From Halorubrum lacusprofundi ATCC 49239 (lineage in GTDB: Archaea; Halobacteriota; Halobacteria; Halobacteriales; Haloferacaceae), in the NCBI RefSeq assembly GCF_000022205.1, contig NC_012029.1, positions 1,302,001 through 1,366,000 on the forward strand: a stretch of 64,000 nucleotides of DNA, read 5' to 3'. A program made the position numbers and the translations under genes. This document shows positions 1 through 9,314 of this stretch, piece after piece. Position 1 is the first letter of the stretch; each line of letters opens with the position of its first letter. The notes beneath the pieces were generated by a model, which saw nothing but the letters and a program-made list of their open reading frames with translations, was not told the DNA's origin and made no database searches.

Positions 1-22
1 ACAGGACGCGCTCGACGCTCAT
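1..22 (-). CDS. Possible 5' end of a gene leaving the left edge
   Basis: An ATG on the minus strand opens a frame beginning MSVERVL that continues past the window edge. Only seven codons are visible, so neither product nor reality can be judged. The about 126 bp before the next gene would hold the promoters of both divergent genes. Confidence 0.25.
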
Positions 23-148
23 ACCGTTACCTCGGGCGGTTCGGCCAAAAGTCCACCGTCCCGCTTAGGCGCCGGGAAATGCCAAGGAGACCGCGAGCTC
101 ACCGCGCCGAACGGAAAAGCCCACGTATCTCGAACCCAATCGCCCGAT

Positions 149-505
149 ATGGGATTCGGGGACACGGCGAAGAAGATCCAGACGCTCGCCGACAAGGCCG
201 AGCGAACGTACCAGAAGATAAACGAGCTCCGCAGCGAGGTCGAGGAGACGCAGACGACCGTCCTCGACACCTCCGAGCGGATACAGAAGCTGGAAAACGA
301 GATGGCCGAACAGCGGGCCGTTCTCGACGCGGTCGCGACCGAAGTCGGCGTCGACTTAGAGAGCGTGAGCACCGAGGCGCACATCACCGACGCCGAGGAA
401 GTGACCACGTCCGAGGGAGGCGACGCCGGGGACGTGAGTGGTACCGAGAACGCGGGAGGCGCCGCCGAAAGCGACGGCGGCGAGTCCGCGGACGCCGGAA
501 AGTAA
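149..505 (+). CDS. DUF5798-like coiled-coil protein
   Basis: A 118-residue acidic protein beginning MGFGDTAKKIQTLADKAE. Residues about 1-75 form a predicted coiled coil (heptad-like pattern through KINELRSEVEETQTTV and RIQKLENEMAEQRAVL). The tail of about 40 residues is Asp/Glu/Gly/Ala-rich and probably disordered. The N-terminus resembles the haloarchaeal DUF5798 family from memory. There is no signal peptide or membrane segment, so it should be cytoplasmic. The function is unknown. It converges on the acyltransferase gene with only about 16 bp between stops. Confidence 0.8.
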   Translation: MGFGDTAKKIQTLADKAERTYQKINELRSEVEETQTTVLDTSERIQKLENEMAEQRAVLDAVATEVGVDLESVSTEAHITDAEEVTTSEGGDAGDVSGTENAGGAAESDGGESADAGK

Positions 506-521
506 GTCCGAGACGGCCGGA

Positions 522-1106
522 TTAGTCGTTGTCTTCTCTCCGTTCTTCGCGCTCTGCATCCGCCTGCGAGACGACCTCGGCCGGCACGCCGGCGACCGTC
601 GTCCCGGGCGGCACGTCCTCGGCGACGAGCGAATTCGCGGCGACGCGGGCGCCCTCGCCGACCGTGACGCCCGGGAGGACGATCGCGCCCGCGCCGATCA
701 TCGCGCGGTCCTCGACGACCACGTCGCCGAGGCGGTACTCGTCTTGGAGGAACTCGTGGCAAAGCAGCGTGGCGTCGTAGCCGATGATGGCGTCATCTTC
801 GACCGTGATCCGCTCGGGCCAGAACACGTCCGGGGTCGACTCCAACCCCCACGCGACGCCGGCGCCGACGGTGACGCCGATCCGGCGCAACAGCCAGTTT
901 TTCAGTCGGAGGCTCGGGCAGATCCGCGCGAGCACGATCACGACGTAGTTGCGGACGACCGCGAGCGGTGACTTCGCGTTGGGCCACGACCACAGGGAGT
1001 TGCGTGGCCCGGGCGTCGGGTGGCGCTCCAGCCGGTCGCCGCGGTGGCCGTCGCTCTCCGTGGCGTCAGTCTCCGCGGCGCCGAGACGCTCGTCCTCGTG
1101 AGTCAC
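522..1106 (-). CDS. Left-handed beta-helix (hexapeptide repeat) acyltransferase
   Basis: A 194-residue protein. Residues about 80-180 show hexapeptide [LIV]GxxxX periodicity (GVTVGAGVAW, VEDDAIIGYDATL, VEDRAMIGAGAIVLPGVTVGEGARVAANSLV) and end in the VPPGTTVAGVPAEVV turn typical of maltose O-acetyltransferase/serine acetyltransferase-like enzymes. It should transfer an acyl group from acyl-CoA to a sugar or small-molecule acceptor as a trimer. The acceptor cannot be inferred. The N-terminal 40 residues are low complexity, and M39-60 is a hydrophobic/basic helix. It lies 48 bp after purD on the same strand, so co-transcription is possible. Confidence 0.85.
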   Translation of the reverse strand: MTHEDERLGAAETDATESDGHRGDRLERHPTPGPRNSLWSWPNAKSPLAVVRNYVVIVLARICPSLRLKNWLLRRIGVTVGAGVAWGLESTPDVFWPERITVEDDAIIGYDATLLCHEFLQDEYRLGDVVVEDRAMIGAGAIVLPGVTVGEGARVAANSLVAEDVPPGTTVAGVPAEVVSQADAEREERREDND

Positions 1107-1154
1107 GGGAGAGCGTTCGGGCGGCTCCGGTAAAAGTATCGCTGACGGCGCGAG

Positions 1155-2438
1155 CTACTTTCGGATCTCGGCCATGTGCTCGATCCGCCGCTCGACGAGG
1201 TCGGCCGTCCCGATGTCGTGACGGATGCGGACGCGGTCGCCGGCGGCGGCGAGCGCGTCCTCGGCCTCAGCCTCTGCGGCCGCGATGGAGTCGCCGCGAC
1301 CGACGACCGCGAACGCCCGAGAGGTGGTGGTGTAGAGCCCGTCGTCGCGCTCGTCGACGCTGGCGTAGTAGAGGAGCGCGTCGCCGACGCTCTCCTCGTC
1401 GACCGCGATCTTCGCACCCGCGTCGGGGTCGGTCGGGTACCCCTCCGGCACCGCGTACTTACAGACCGTCGCCTCGCCGGTGAAGGAGAGTTTGGGGAGG
1501 TCGTTTCCGTCACGCGCGGCCGTGAGCACGTCGATGAAGGGCGTCTCCAAGACCGGGAGCGTGTTCATCGCCTCCGGGTCGCCGAAGCGCGCGTTGAACT
1601 CGACGACTTTCGGGCCCTCGGCGGTGAGCATGAACTGGCCGTAGAGGACGCCCTTGTAGTCGGGGAGCGCGTCGACGACTGCCTCCAGCACGTCGACGGC
1701 GTCGTCGTAGTCGCCCTCGGCCATGAACGGCAGCGAGAGGCCGGTGTCGGTGTACGAGCCCATCCCGCCGGTGTTCGGTCCCTCGTCGCCCTCGTAGGCG
1801 CGCTTGTGGTCCTGCACTGCGGGGGTCGTGCGGAGGTCGCCGTTCGCGACGAACGCCTGCACCGTGAACTCCTCGCCGACGAGCCGCTCTTCCAACACGA
1901 CCCGGTCGTAGTCGGAATCGCGGAGGTACGTCTTGGCCTCCTCGGCAGTCACCTGATCGCCGATCACCTTCACGCCCTTGCCGCCGGTGAGCCCGGCCGG
2001 CTTCACCGCGAGGTCGCCGTCGTACGCGTCGATGTGGTCGCAGGCGGCCTCGATGTCGTCGAACACCGCGTAGTCCGGACAGCCGGGGATGTCGGCCTCG
2101 TCCATGAACTCGCGCTGGTACGCCTTGTCCGTCTCTAAGCGCGCCTCCTCGGCCTGCGGGCCGAAGGCGTACACGCCGGCCTCGTCGAGCGCGTCGGCGA
2201 CGCCCGCCGCGAGCGCGGATTCCGGTCCGATCACAGCCAGATCAGCGCCGACCGCGGTCGCGTAGTCGGCGACCGCCTCGGCGTCGGTCTCATCGATCGT
2301 CTCGAACCCGTCTGCGAGTCGGCGGATTCCCGGGTTTCGGTTGCTCGCGCAGGCGTACAGCGCGCAGTCGTCGGCGACGGCGCGGGCGATCGCGTGTTCG
2401 CGCCCGCCGCCCCCGACCAAGAGTACGGTCTCCGTCAT
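1155..2438 (-). CDS. purD: Phosphoribosylamine-glycine ligase
   Basis: 427 residues, the usual GARS length. The N-terminus carries the LLVGGGGREHAIARA nucleotide-binding motif, the centre is an ATP-grasp domain (KPAGLTGGKGVKV, HKRAYEGDEGPNTGGMGSY), and FNARFGDPEAMNTLPVL supplies metal and substrate ligands. It catalyses ATP-dependent joining of glycine to 5-phosphoribosylamine, step two of purine synthesis. It is divergent from the DUF255 gene. A 6-bp inverted repeat lies 12 bp upstream of the start. purA, also in this window, is 31 kb away and not linked. Confidence 0.95.
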   Translation of the reverse strand: MTETVLLVGGGGREHAIARAVADDCALYACASNRNPGIRRLADGFETIDETDAEAVADYATAVGADLAVIGPESALAAGVADALDEAGVYAFGPQAEEARLETDKAYQREFMDEADIPGCPDYAVFDDIEAACDHIDAYDGDLAVKPAGLTGGKGVKVIGDQVTAEEAKTYLRDSDYDRVVLEERLVGEEFTVQAFVANGDLRTTPAVQDHKRAYEGDEGPNTGGMGSYTDTGLSLPFMAEGDYDDAVDVLEAVVDALPDYKGVLYGQFMLTAEGPKVVEFNARFGDPEAMNTLPVLETPFIDVLTAARDGNDLPKLSFTGEATVCKYAVPEGYPTDPDAGAKIAVDEESVGDALLYYASVDERDDGLYTTTSRAFAVVGRGDSIAAAEAEAEDALAAAGDRVRIRHDIGTADLVERRIEHMAEIRK

Positions 2439-2449
2439 GTGCGACCGAT

Positions 2450-2464
2450 CACTACACGGTAGTG
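2450..2464. promoter_or_regulatory. Inverted repeat in the purD leader
   Basis: CACTAC-ACG-GTAGTG, a perfect 6-bp inverted repeat with a 3-bp spacer, lies 12-26 bp upstream of the purD ATG. It would overlap the transcription start region. It could be an operator or a chance palindrome. Confidence 0.3.
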
Positions 2465-2568
2465 TAAGCTTTACTCTCTATCTGCACAGAGATGAACACG
2501 TTCGTGGACACATGCGGCGGCCGTCGCTCGTGTGACGGGTTTTTGCCGCACCGGATCGAATCGGGCGT

Positions 2569-4803
2569 ATGTCACAGCCGACCGAGCGGAACCGCCTCGA
2601 CGGGGAGGCGAGTCCGTACCTCCAACAGCACGCCGACAACCCCGTTAACTGGCAGCCGTGGGGCGAGGAGGCCTTCGAGCGCGCCCGCGAACACGACGTG
2701 CCGGTGTTCGTCTCGATCGGCTACTCCTCGTGTCACTGGTGTCACGTGATGGCCGAGGAGAGCTTCGAGGACGAGTCGATCGCCGCCGTACTCAACGAGA
2801 AGTTCGTCCCCGTGAAGGTCGACAGAGAGGAGCGGCCCGACGTCGACAGCACCTTCATGACCGTCTCACAGCTCGTCACGGGCGGGGGCGGGTGGCCCCT
2901 GTCGGCGTGGTGTACGCCGAAGGGGAAGCCGTTCTATGTGGGGACCTACTTCCCGCCGGAGCCGCGCCGGAACCAGCCGGGGTTCCGCGACCTCTGTGAG
3001 CGCATCGCCGACTCGTGGGCAGATCCGGAGCAGCGCGAGGAGATGAAGCGGCGCGCCGACCAGTGGACGACGAGCGCCCGCGACGAGCTGGAGTCGGTGC
3101 CGGAGCCGGACGCTGCTGGCGACGCGAGCGGTACGGGCGGCGCGGGCCCCCCGGGCCCCGACCTCCTTGACGAGGCCGCGGCCGCGGCGATCCGCGGATA
3201 CGACGACGAGTACGGTGGGTTCGGAAGCGGGGGCGCGAAGTTCCCGATGCCCGGTCGGATCGACGTCCTCCTGCGGGCGTACGCGCGGAGCGGCGGCGAC
3301 GCCGCCCTCACGGCCGCAACGGGTACCCTCGACGGGATGGCCCGCGGCGGGATGTACGACCAGATCGGCGGGGGGTTCCACCGGTACGCGGTCGACCGCC
3401 AGTGGACGGTCCCGCACTTCGAGAAGATGCTGTACGACAACGCGGAGCTTCCGATGGCGTACCTCGACGGCTATCGGTTGACGGGCGACGCTTCGTACGC
3501 CCGCGTCGCGAGCGAGACACTCGGATTTCTCGACCGCGAACTCCGCCACGACGACGGCGGATTCTTCAGCACGCTCGACGCTCGGAGCCGACCGCCCGAG
3601 AACAGGCGGGGGAACGCGGGATCCGACGAGAGCGACGACGCCGACGACGTCGCCGACGTCGAGGGCGCGTTCTACGTCTGGACGCCCGCCGAGGTCGACG
3701 CGGTCCTCGACGAACCCGCGGCGTCGCTCGCGAAGGACCGGTACGGGATCCGCTCGGGGGGGAACTTCGAGCGCGGGACGACCGTCCCCACGATCGCGGC
3801 GTCGATCGCGGAGCTCGCCGATGAGCACGACATGTCGACGGAAGCGGTCCGAGAAGCCCTGACGGCGGCCCGCGTCGCGCTCTTCGAGGCGCGCGAGTCG
3901 CGGCCGCGCCCCGCTCGCGACGAGAAGGTGCTCGCGTCGTGGAACGGTCGAGCGATCTCCGCGTTCGCCACCGCCGGGCAAGTCCTCGGCGAGCCGTACG
4001 CCGACATCGCGAGCGACGCGCTCTCGTTCTGCCGCGAGCGCCTGTACGACGAGGAGACCGAGACCCTCGCGCGGCGCTGGCTCGACGGCGACGTGCGCGG
4101 GCCGGGCTACCTCGACGACCACGCGTTCCTCGCGCGCGGCGCGCTCGACGTGTACTCGGTCACCGGCGACCCGGAGGCGCTCGGATTCGCGCTCGATCTG
4201 GCGGCGACGGTCGTTTCGGACTTCTACGACGAAGCGGACGGGACGATCTACTTCACGCGGGATCCGGACGGAAACGCCGGTCACGGCGGCGACGATACCC
4301 TCTTCGCCCGGCCGCAGGAGTTCACCGACCAGTCGACCCCGTCGAGCCTCGGCGTGGCGGCGGAGACGCTCGCGCTCCTCGACGGCTTCCGGACCGACCG
4401 CGAGTTCGCCGAGGTCGCAGAGACGGTCGTGACGACCCACGCGGACCGGATCCGCGCGAGCCCGCTGGAACACGTCTCGCTCGTGCGCGCCGCCGACCGC
4501 GTCGCCTCCGGCGGGATCGAAGTGACCATCGCCGTCGACGCAGTGCCGGACGCGTGGCGCGAGACGCTCGGGGAGCGCTACCTGCCGGGCGCGCTCGTCG
4601 CCCCGCGCCCCCCGACCGAAGACGGGCTGGCGGCGTGGCTCGACCGACTTGATATGGACGAAGCGCCGCCGATTTGGGCCGACCGCGACGCGGTCGACGG
4701 CGAGCCGACCGCCTACGTCTGTGAGGGGCGCACGTGCTCGCCGCCGGAGACCGACCTCGACGCGGCGCTGGAGTGGCTGGCGGCGCGGCGCAGATCTGAG
4801 TAG
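2569..4803 (+). CDS. DUF255 thioredoxin-fold / six-hairpin glycosidase-like protein
   Basis: 744 residues, the size of YyaL/SSP411 (spermatogenesis-associated protein 20) homologues. The N-terminal [21 protein letters not shown] and the thioredoxin motif SSCHWCHVM (Cys55-His-Trp-Cys58) are hallmarks of the family. The rest matches the (alpha/alpha)6 barrel region ([45 protein letters not shown]). A redox or N-acylglucosamine-epimerase-like role has been suggested for relatives, but the substrate is unknown. Soluble, with no signal peptide. It is divergent from purD and followed after about 70 bp by the HAD hydrolase. Confidence 0.92.
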   Translation: MSQPTERNRLDGEASPYLQQHADNPVNWQPWGEEAFERAREHDVPVFVSIGYSSCHWCHVMAEESFEDESIAAVLNEKFVPVKVDREERPDVDSTFMTVSQLVTGGGGWPLSAWCTPKGKPFYVGTYFPPEPRRNQPGFRDLCERIADSWADPEQREEMKRRADQWTTSARDELESVPEPDAAGDASGTGGAGPPGPDLLDEAAAAAIRGYDDEYGGFGSGGAKFPMPGRIDVLLRAYARSGGDAALTAATGTLDGMARGGMYDQIGGGFHRYAVDRQWTVPHFEKMLYDNAELPMAYLDGYRLTGDASYARVASETLGFLDRELRHDDGGFFSTLDARSRPPENRRGNAGSDESDDADDVADVEGAFYVWTPAEVDAVLDEPAASLAKDRYGIRSGGNFERGTTVPTIAASIAELADEHDMSTEAVREALTAARVALFEARESRPRPARDEKVLASWNGRAISAFATAGQVLGEPYADIASDALSFCRERLYDEETETLARRWLDGDVRGPGYLDDHAFLARGALDVYSVTGDPEALGFALDLAATVVSDFYDEADGTIYFTRDPDGNAGHGGDDTLFARPQEFTDQSTPSSLGVAAETLALLDGFRTDREFAEVAETVVTTHADRIRASPLEHVSLVRAADRVASGGIEVTIAVDAVPDAWRETLGERYLPGALVAPRPPTEDGLAAWLDRLDMDEAPPIWADRDAVDGEPTAYVCEGRTCSPPETDLDAALEWLAARRRSE

Positions 4804-4873
4804 CGACGCCGGAACGTCCATCGTTCGAGCGGGAGGCGGCACGTTTTACGCACCTCGGTTCGGAGGGGCGATC

Positions 4874-6181
4874 ATGGAGCGGCACGATCTTCTCTATCGC
4901 TTATACGACGAGTTCGACGTGGAGACCCTCCGAGAGTACCAGTCGCTCGTGGACCTGTTCCCGCCGGTCGACTCGCGGGTAGCGCTGGAACACTGGGAGG
5001 ACGCCGGCGAAGAGCTCGCTCGGCTGAAACGCGAGATTCGCGAAGCGCTGCCCGCGGGCGCCACCTTCGCGGAGGTCGCGGCCTACGCTGACCGCGAGGC
5101 GGCGTTCACTGCGCTCGATCTGCACGCGCGCTACGACCGCGCCGTCAACGCCCTCGTGTTGGACGTCGACGAGACGCTCCGGTCCGCGGGCGGCACGGAC
5201 AACGAGATCCCCCGCGAGACGCTCCACATGCTGACGGAGCTGCACGACGCCGGCGTGCCGATCGTTATCTGCACCGGTCAGACGCTGGAGAATGTGAAGG
5301 GGTTCATGATCCAGGGGCTCGGCAACGAACTCGTCCACTCCGGGCGCTTCTCGATCGTCTACGAGGCCGGCAACGGCGTGTTCACGGCCGGGCACGGATC
5401 GCGCACGAAGTGCCTGCTGTACGAGGACCTCGACGAGGCGGTCCGGGGGGTCTTCGGCGCGGTGCGGTCGCGCGTGCTCCCCGATGCGCCCGAGAACGTC
5501 CGACGCGGCTGTCACCTTCAGGGCAACGAGTTCAACGTCACCCTGAAGCCGAACTTCGAGACCGGCGGCGCGGACGCCGAGGCCGTGATCGACGACGGGC
5601 TCATCCACCTGATCGACCTGCTCGGCGAGGTGGTCGTCGATCGGATCGCTGAGGACCTCGACCCGAGTGACTTCGACACTGAGGGCGACGCGACCAACGC
5701 CGACCTCGCGGACCGCGGCGCGGCGTGGGCGCGCGCTCATTACGCGGCGGCCGACCCCGAGATCCGAGAGGTGATCGAGGCGACCGCGGTCGATAACCCG
5801 ATCGACGACCCGGCCGAAATCGAGGACGTGCCGGAACCGGTCGCCGCGCTGTTCGACCGGATAGACGTCGGTTACTACCGCGCGGACGCCGCGGAGATCA
5901 GCTCGCTAGAGTTAGACAAGGTTGCAGGCGTCGAGGCGGCGCTCGACGTGCTCGATGTGCGGGATCCGTTCCTACTCGTGATGGGCGACAGCAAGTCTGA
6001 TCTCCGCGTGATGGAGTGGGCTGCCGAGCACGACGCGGGGATCGCCGCGGCGCCGGAACACGCCTCTGCGGACGTGCTCTCGCACGTACTCGACCGCGAC
6101 GAACTGGTGTTTGGCAGGGGCCAATCCGCGACAATACTTCGGACGGTCTACGTCCTCAACCTGCTGGCTCAACTGGAGTAA
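4874..6181 (+). CDS. HAD-superfamily hydrolase
   Basis: The chosen ATG (MERHDLLYRL) gives 435 residues and is preceded by GGAGG seven bases upstream; longer in-frame extensions run back into the previous gene. HAD motif I is VLDVDET (Asp97, Asp99), motif II is IVICTGQT, and motif IV is VMGDSKSD near the C-terminus. The cap region between them (about 180-350) is C2-type, suggesting a sugar- or trehalose-phosphate phosphatase-like enzyme. The N-terminal 90 residues are helical and specific to haloarchaeal homologues. The substrate is not determinable. Confidence 0.85.
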   Translation: MERHDLLYRLYDEFDVETLREYQSLVDLFPPVDSRVALEHWEDAGEELARLKREIREALPAGATFAEVAAYADREAAFTALDLHARYDRAVNALVLDVDETLRSAGGTDNEIPRETLHMLTELHDAGVPIVICTGQTLENVKGFMIQGLGNELVHSGRFSIVYEAGNGVFTAGHGSRTKCLLYEDLDEAVRGVFGAVRSRVLPDAPENVRRGCHLQGNEFNVTLKPNFETGGADAEAVIDDGLIHLIDLLGEVVVDRIAEDLDPSDFDTEGDATNADLADRGAAWARAHYAAADPEIREVIEATAVDNPIDDPAEIEDVPEPVAALFDRIDVGYYRADAAEISSLELDKVAGVEAALDVLDVRDPFLLVMGDSKSDLRVMEWAAEHDAGIAAAPEHASADVLSHVLDRDELVFGRGQSATILRTVYVLNLLAQLE

Positions 6182-6222
6182 GTCACATCGTAATTATAAG
6201 TCCCCGTCACGACGCTGCGCCC

Positions 6223-7332
6223 ATGCATGATTTCGTCGTCGTGGGCGCGGGGCCGCCGGGGTCGCGGTTCGCCCGCCGCGCGGCCGCGGCCGGTCGCGAT
6301 GTCGTCGTTTTCGAGAAGGGGTCGATCGGGACCCCGCTGGCCTGCTCCGGACACGTCTCGGACGACGTATGGGAGTACGTCCCGGACGACGCCCGCGACG
6401 AACTCCTCCAGAACCGGGTGTACGGCGCGCGCTTCCACGTCGGTGGCCCCGGGTCGAAGGCGTACCCGTTTTATAAGTCCGAGCCCGTCTCGAACGTGAT
6501 CGACCGCGTCGGACTCGATCGCACTCTCGCCGACTGCGCGCGTGAGGCCGGCGCCGATGTCCGAGAGAACCACACGGTCGTCGGCGTCGACGAGCGTGAC
6601 GACCGGGTCGTCGTCGAGGTCCGGACGCCCGCGGGCGACGTGGAGACGGTCGAGGCGCGCATGGTCGCCGGCTGCGACGGCCCCACGTCGCGCGTCCGAC
6701 GGTCGCTCGGTCTCCCGGAGCCGGACGAACTGCTCCACGGTGTGCTCGCGTTCGACGAGGCTCCCGACGACGGCGACCTCGTCGACGTCCACCTCACCGC
6801 GCCGACGTTCTTCGCGTGGCGGATCCCCCGCGGTGACGCCGGCGTGGAGTACGGGCTCGCGGCGCCGCCGAGCGACGACGTGTCCGCGATGTTCGACCGG
6901 CTCACCGACGCGTACGACGTGACGACCGACCACTTCTGCTCCGGAGCGATCCCCGTCGGTCCGCCGGAGCGCGTGACGACGGACCGGGCATTTCTCATCG
7001 GCGACGCCGCCGCGCAGACGAAGCCGTTCACCGGCGGGGGGATCCTCTACGGGATGACCGCGGCCGACGTGGCGGCCGAGGTGATCGACCCGAGGGATCC
7101 GGCGACGCTCGCCGACTACGAGTCGGGGTGGCGGGACGCAATCGGCACCGAAATCCGGCTCGGCTCGGCGATCCGCCGGTGTTACTCCCTCCCCGAGCCG
7201 GTCCAGCGGACCGGGCTGTGGGCACTATCCGGCGAGATCGGCGTCCACATGGACCGGCCGAGCTCCTTCTTCTCGCCGGCGCATCTCAAAAAACTGTTCT
7301 CGCGGAGCAACCGCGAGAATGCGCCGCGGTAG
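6223..7332 (+). CDS. Geranylgeranyl reductase family FAD-dependent oxidoreductase
   Basis: 369 residues from the ATG reading MHDFVVVGAG. The N-terminal Rossmann motif GAGPPGS, followed by an acidic residue at the end of strand two (VVVFEKG), binds FAD. ARMVAGCDGPTSRVRRSLG and the second FAD motif FLIGDAAAQTKPFTGGG are typical of digeranylgeranylglycerophospholipid reductases and related prenyl reductases. It probably saturates isoprenoid chains of archaeal lipids or quinones, but the substrate is inferred only from family. It sits about 40 bp after the HAD gene, with which it may share a transcript. Confidence 0.88.
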   Translation: MHDFVVVGAGPPGSRFARRAAAAGRDVVVFEKGSIGTPLACSGHVSDDVWEYVPDDARDELLQNRVYGARFHVGGPGSKAYPFYKSEPVSNVIDRVGLDRTLADCAREAGADVRENHTVVGVDERDDRVVVEVRTPAGDVETVEARMVAGCDGPTSRVRRSLGLPEPDELLHGVLAFDEAPDDGDLVDVHLTAPTFFAWRIPRGDAGVEYGLAAPPSDDVSAMFDRLTDAYDVTTDHFCSGAIPVGPPERVTTDRAFLIGDAAAQTKPFTGGGILYGMTAADVAAEVIDPRDPATLADYESGWRDAIGTEIRLGSAIRRCYSLPEPVQRTGLWALSGEIGVHMDRPSSFFSPAHLKKLFSRSNRENAPR

Positions 7333-7351
7333 TCGGCGTCGGCAGGGAGAA

Positions 7352-7819
7352 CTACTCCTCGACGATGTCCGCGAACGAGACGTTCTCGCGGACGCTGGTG
7401 ATCTCGACGGTCGGCTCGTCGCCCGGCTGAGAGTCCGGAACGATGACGACGTACCCTCGCTCGATCTTCGCGATCCCGTCGCCCTTGTCGCCGAGCGTCT
7501 CGATCGTCACTTCCCGTACGTCGCCCTCGGAGACCGGCGGGCCGGACGCTACGGGGTCGTTCGTCGGCCGCGTCGTCGTCGACGTGGGGGTCCCGCCGGT
7601 ACCGTTACCGGCGACGGTTCGGTCCGCGGCGCCGTCGGTCGCGACGGTCGCGCCGTCGCCGTCCCCCTCGCGTTTGATAAGCGCCACGCGGTACGACTCG
7701 CCCGCCTCGATCGTCCCGTGTTCGATCTCCGTGGCGGGGATCTGAACGACGTGCTCGTCGCCGCGCTCCTCGATAGTCCCGGTAAACAGACACTTCAGCG
7801 AATCCGTGAGTTCGACCAT
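7352..7819 (-). CDS. TRAM domain protein with an internal low-complexity linker
   Basis: The start MVELTDSLKCLF gives 155 residues; upstream in-frame sequence is AT-rich promoter. The C-terminal about 60 residues (GDVREVTIETLGDKGDGIAKIERGYVVIVP ...) are a TRAM domain, an RNA-binding beta barrel. The N-terminal 50 residues match the small haloarchaeal TRAM proteins (CLFTGTIEERGDEHVVQIP). Between them is a Thr/Gly/Pro-rich stretch (TGGTPTSTTTRPTNDP). Archaeal TRAM proteins act as RNA chaperones. It converges with the upstream oxidoreductase gene, leaving 19 bp between stops. Confidence 0.9.
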   Translation of the reverse strand: MVELTDSLKCLFTGTIEERGDEHVVQIPATEIEHGTIEAGESYRVALIKREGDGDGATVATDGAADRTVAGNGTGGTPTSTTTRPTNDPVASGPPVSEGDVREVTIETLGDKGDGIAKIERGYVVIVPDSQPGDEPTVEITSVRENVSFADIVEE

Positions 7820-7949
7820 ACTGACAGTAATGAGTACGCCAATGAAAAACTCCCTATTTGTGCAGCGGCGAACCGAAGCATTCCCACCGCTGCGAACCCC
7901 TCCCCAGAAGAACATAAACGTTTACCCTGTTCCGAATGAATCGGGAGCC

Positions 7950-9188
7950 ATGAGCCGAAACTACGAGTCGCTCCACGATCCGAACGCGGAGTACACGATG
8001 CGAGAACTCTCCGCCGAGACGATGGGAACAACGGGCTCGCGCGGCGGCGGGCGCGACGTCGAGATCACGGACGTGCAGACGACGATGGTCGACGGGAACT
8101 TCCCGTGGACGCTGGTTCGCGTGTACACGGACGCGGGCGTCGTGGGTACCGGCGAGGCGTACTGGGGCGCCGGCGTGCCGGAGCTCATCGAGCGCATGAA
8201 GCCGTTCGTGATCGGCGAGAACCCGCTCGACATCGACCGGCTGTACGAACACCTCATCCAGAAGATGTCGGGCGAGGGCTCCGTCGAGGGCGTCACTGTC
8301 ACCGCGATCTCCGGGATCGAGGTGGCGCTGCACGACGTGGCCGGCAAGATCCTCGACGTGCCCGCCTACCAGCTGCTCGGTGGCAAGTACCGCGACAAGA
8401 TGCGCGTCTACTGCGACTGCCACACCGAGGAGGAGGCTGACCCCGAGGCGTGCGCCGACGAGGCCGAGCGCGTCGTCGACGAACTCGGCTACGACGCCCT
8501 GAAGTTCGACCTCGACGTGCCGAGCGGCTTCGAGAAGGACCGCGCGAACCGCCACCTGCGCCCCGGTGAGATCCGCCACAAGGCGGAGATCGTCGAGACG
8601 GTCACCGAGCGCGTGAAGGACAAGGCCGACGTGGCCTTCGACTGCCACTGGACGTTCTCGGGCGGCTCCGCGAAGCGCCTCGCGGACGCCATCGAGGAGT
8701 ACGACGTGTGGTGGCTCGAAGACCCCGTGCCGCCGGAGAACCTCGAAGTGCAGGAGGAAGTGACGAAGAACACGGTCACGCCGATCGCGGTCGGCGAGAA
8801 CCGCTACCGCGTCACGGAGCTTCGCCGCCTCATCGAGAATCAGGCGGTCGACATCGTCGCGCCCGACCTGCCGAAGGTCGGCGGGATGCGCGAAACCCGC
8901 AAGATCGCGGACGTGGCGAACCAGTACTACGTCCCGGTCGCGATGCACAACGTCGCCTCCCCGATCGCGACGATGGCGGCGACCCACGTCGGCGCCGCGA
9001 TCCCGAACTCGCTCGCGATCGAGTACCATTCCTACGAGCTCGGCTGGTGGGAGGACCTCGTCGAGGAGGACGTCATCGAGGACGGCTACATCGAGGTGCC
9101 GGAGAAGCCCGGTATCGGCCTCACACTCGACATGGACACCGTCGAGGAGCATATGGTCGAAGGCGAGACGCTGTTCGATCCGGCGTAA
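7950..9188 (+). CDS. Mandelate racemase/enolase-superfamily sugar-acid dehydratase
   Basis: 412 residues from MSRNYESLHD. It contains the enolase-superfamily capping domain and barrel with the usual carboxylate ligands (Asp in DCHW, Glu in WWLEDPVPPEN, Glu in VGENRYR), a barrel lysine (LKFDLDVPSG) and His in AMHNVASP. The sequence closely resembles haloarchaeal D-gluconate/D-xylonate dehydratases (GnaD/XacD type), which dehydrate the acid to a 2-keto-3-deoxy product in the semiphosphorylative Entner-Doudoroff or Weimberg-like pathways. No other sugar-acid gene is adjacent, so gluconate and xylonate cannot be separated. A TATA-like TAAACGTTTA lies about 30 bp upstream. Confidence 0.88.
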   Translation: MSRNYESLHDPNAEYTMRELSAETMGTTGSRGGGRDVEITDVQTTMVDGNFPWTLVRVYTDAGVVGTGEAYWGAGVPELIERMKPFVIGENPLDIDRLYEHLIQKMSGEGSVEGVTVTAISGIEVALHDVAGKILDVPAYQLLGGKYRDKMRVYCDCHTEEEADPEACADEAERVVDELGYDALKFDLDVPSGFEKDRANRHLRPGEIRHKAEIVETVTERVKDKADVAFDCHWTFSGGSAKRLADAIEEYDVWWLEDPVPPENLEVQEEVTKNTVTPIAVGENRYRVTELRRLIENQAVDIVAPDLPKVGGMRETRKIADVANQYYVPVAMHNVASPIATMAATHVGAAIPNSLAIEYHSYELGWWEDLVEEDVIEDGYIEVPEKPGIGLTLDMDTVEEHMVEGETLFDPA

Positions 9189-9201
9189 GCCGGAGCGAGC
9201 T

Positions 9202-9310
9202 CGATAGACGAGCGCAGCGAGTCTATCGGTGTTTGACGAGGCGTAAGCCGAAGTCAAGCGCGGAAATCGAAGATTTCCGCAGTTCGACGAAGCGTAGCGT
9301 CGCTTCGTCG
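9202..9310. terminator. Three consecutive hairpins between convergent genes
   Basis: Three near-perfect inverted repeats follow one another: CGATAGAC/GTCTATCG (9202-9209/9221-9228), GCGGAAATC/GATTTCCGC (9260-9268/9272-9280) and CGACGAAGCG/CGCTTCGTCG (9285-9294/9301-9310). A 10-bp direct repeat GCGTAAGCCG occurs at 9183 and 9241. The position between two converging stops suggests bidirectional termination or transcript 3'-end protection. Confidence 0.5.
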
Positions 9311-9314
9311 GGCG

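Noticed and set aside
2866-4842. Minus-strand open frame of 658 codons opposite the DUF255 gene
   Set aside because: Arg/Val-rich shadow produced by the strong GC3 bias of the real plus-strand gene, whose CHWC and barrel motifs are clear.
7854-9257. 467-codon minus-strand frame over the sugar-acid dehydratase
   Set aside because: Opposite-strand shadow; the enolase-superfamily residues are in the plus frame.
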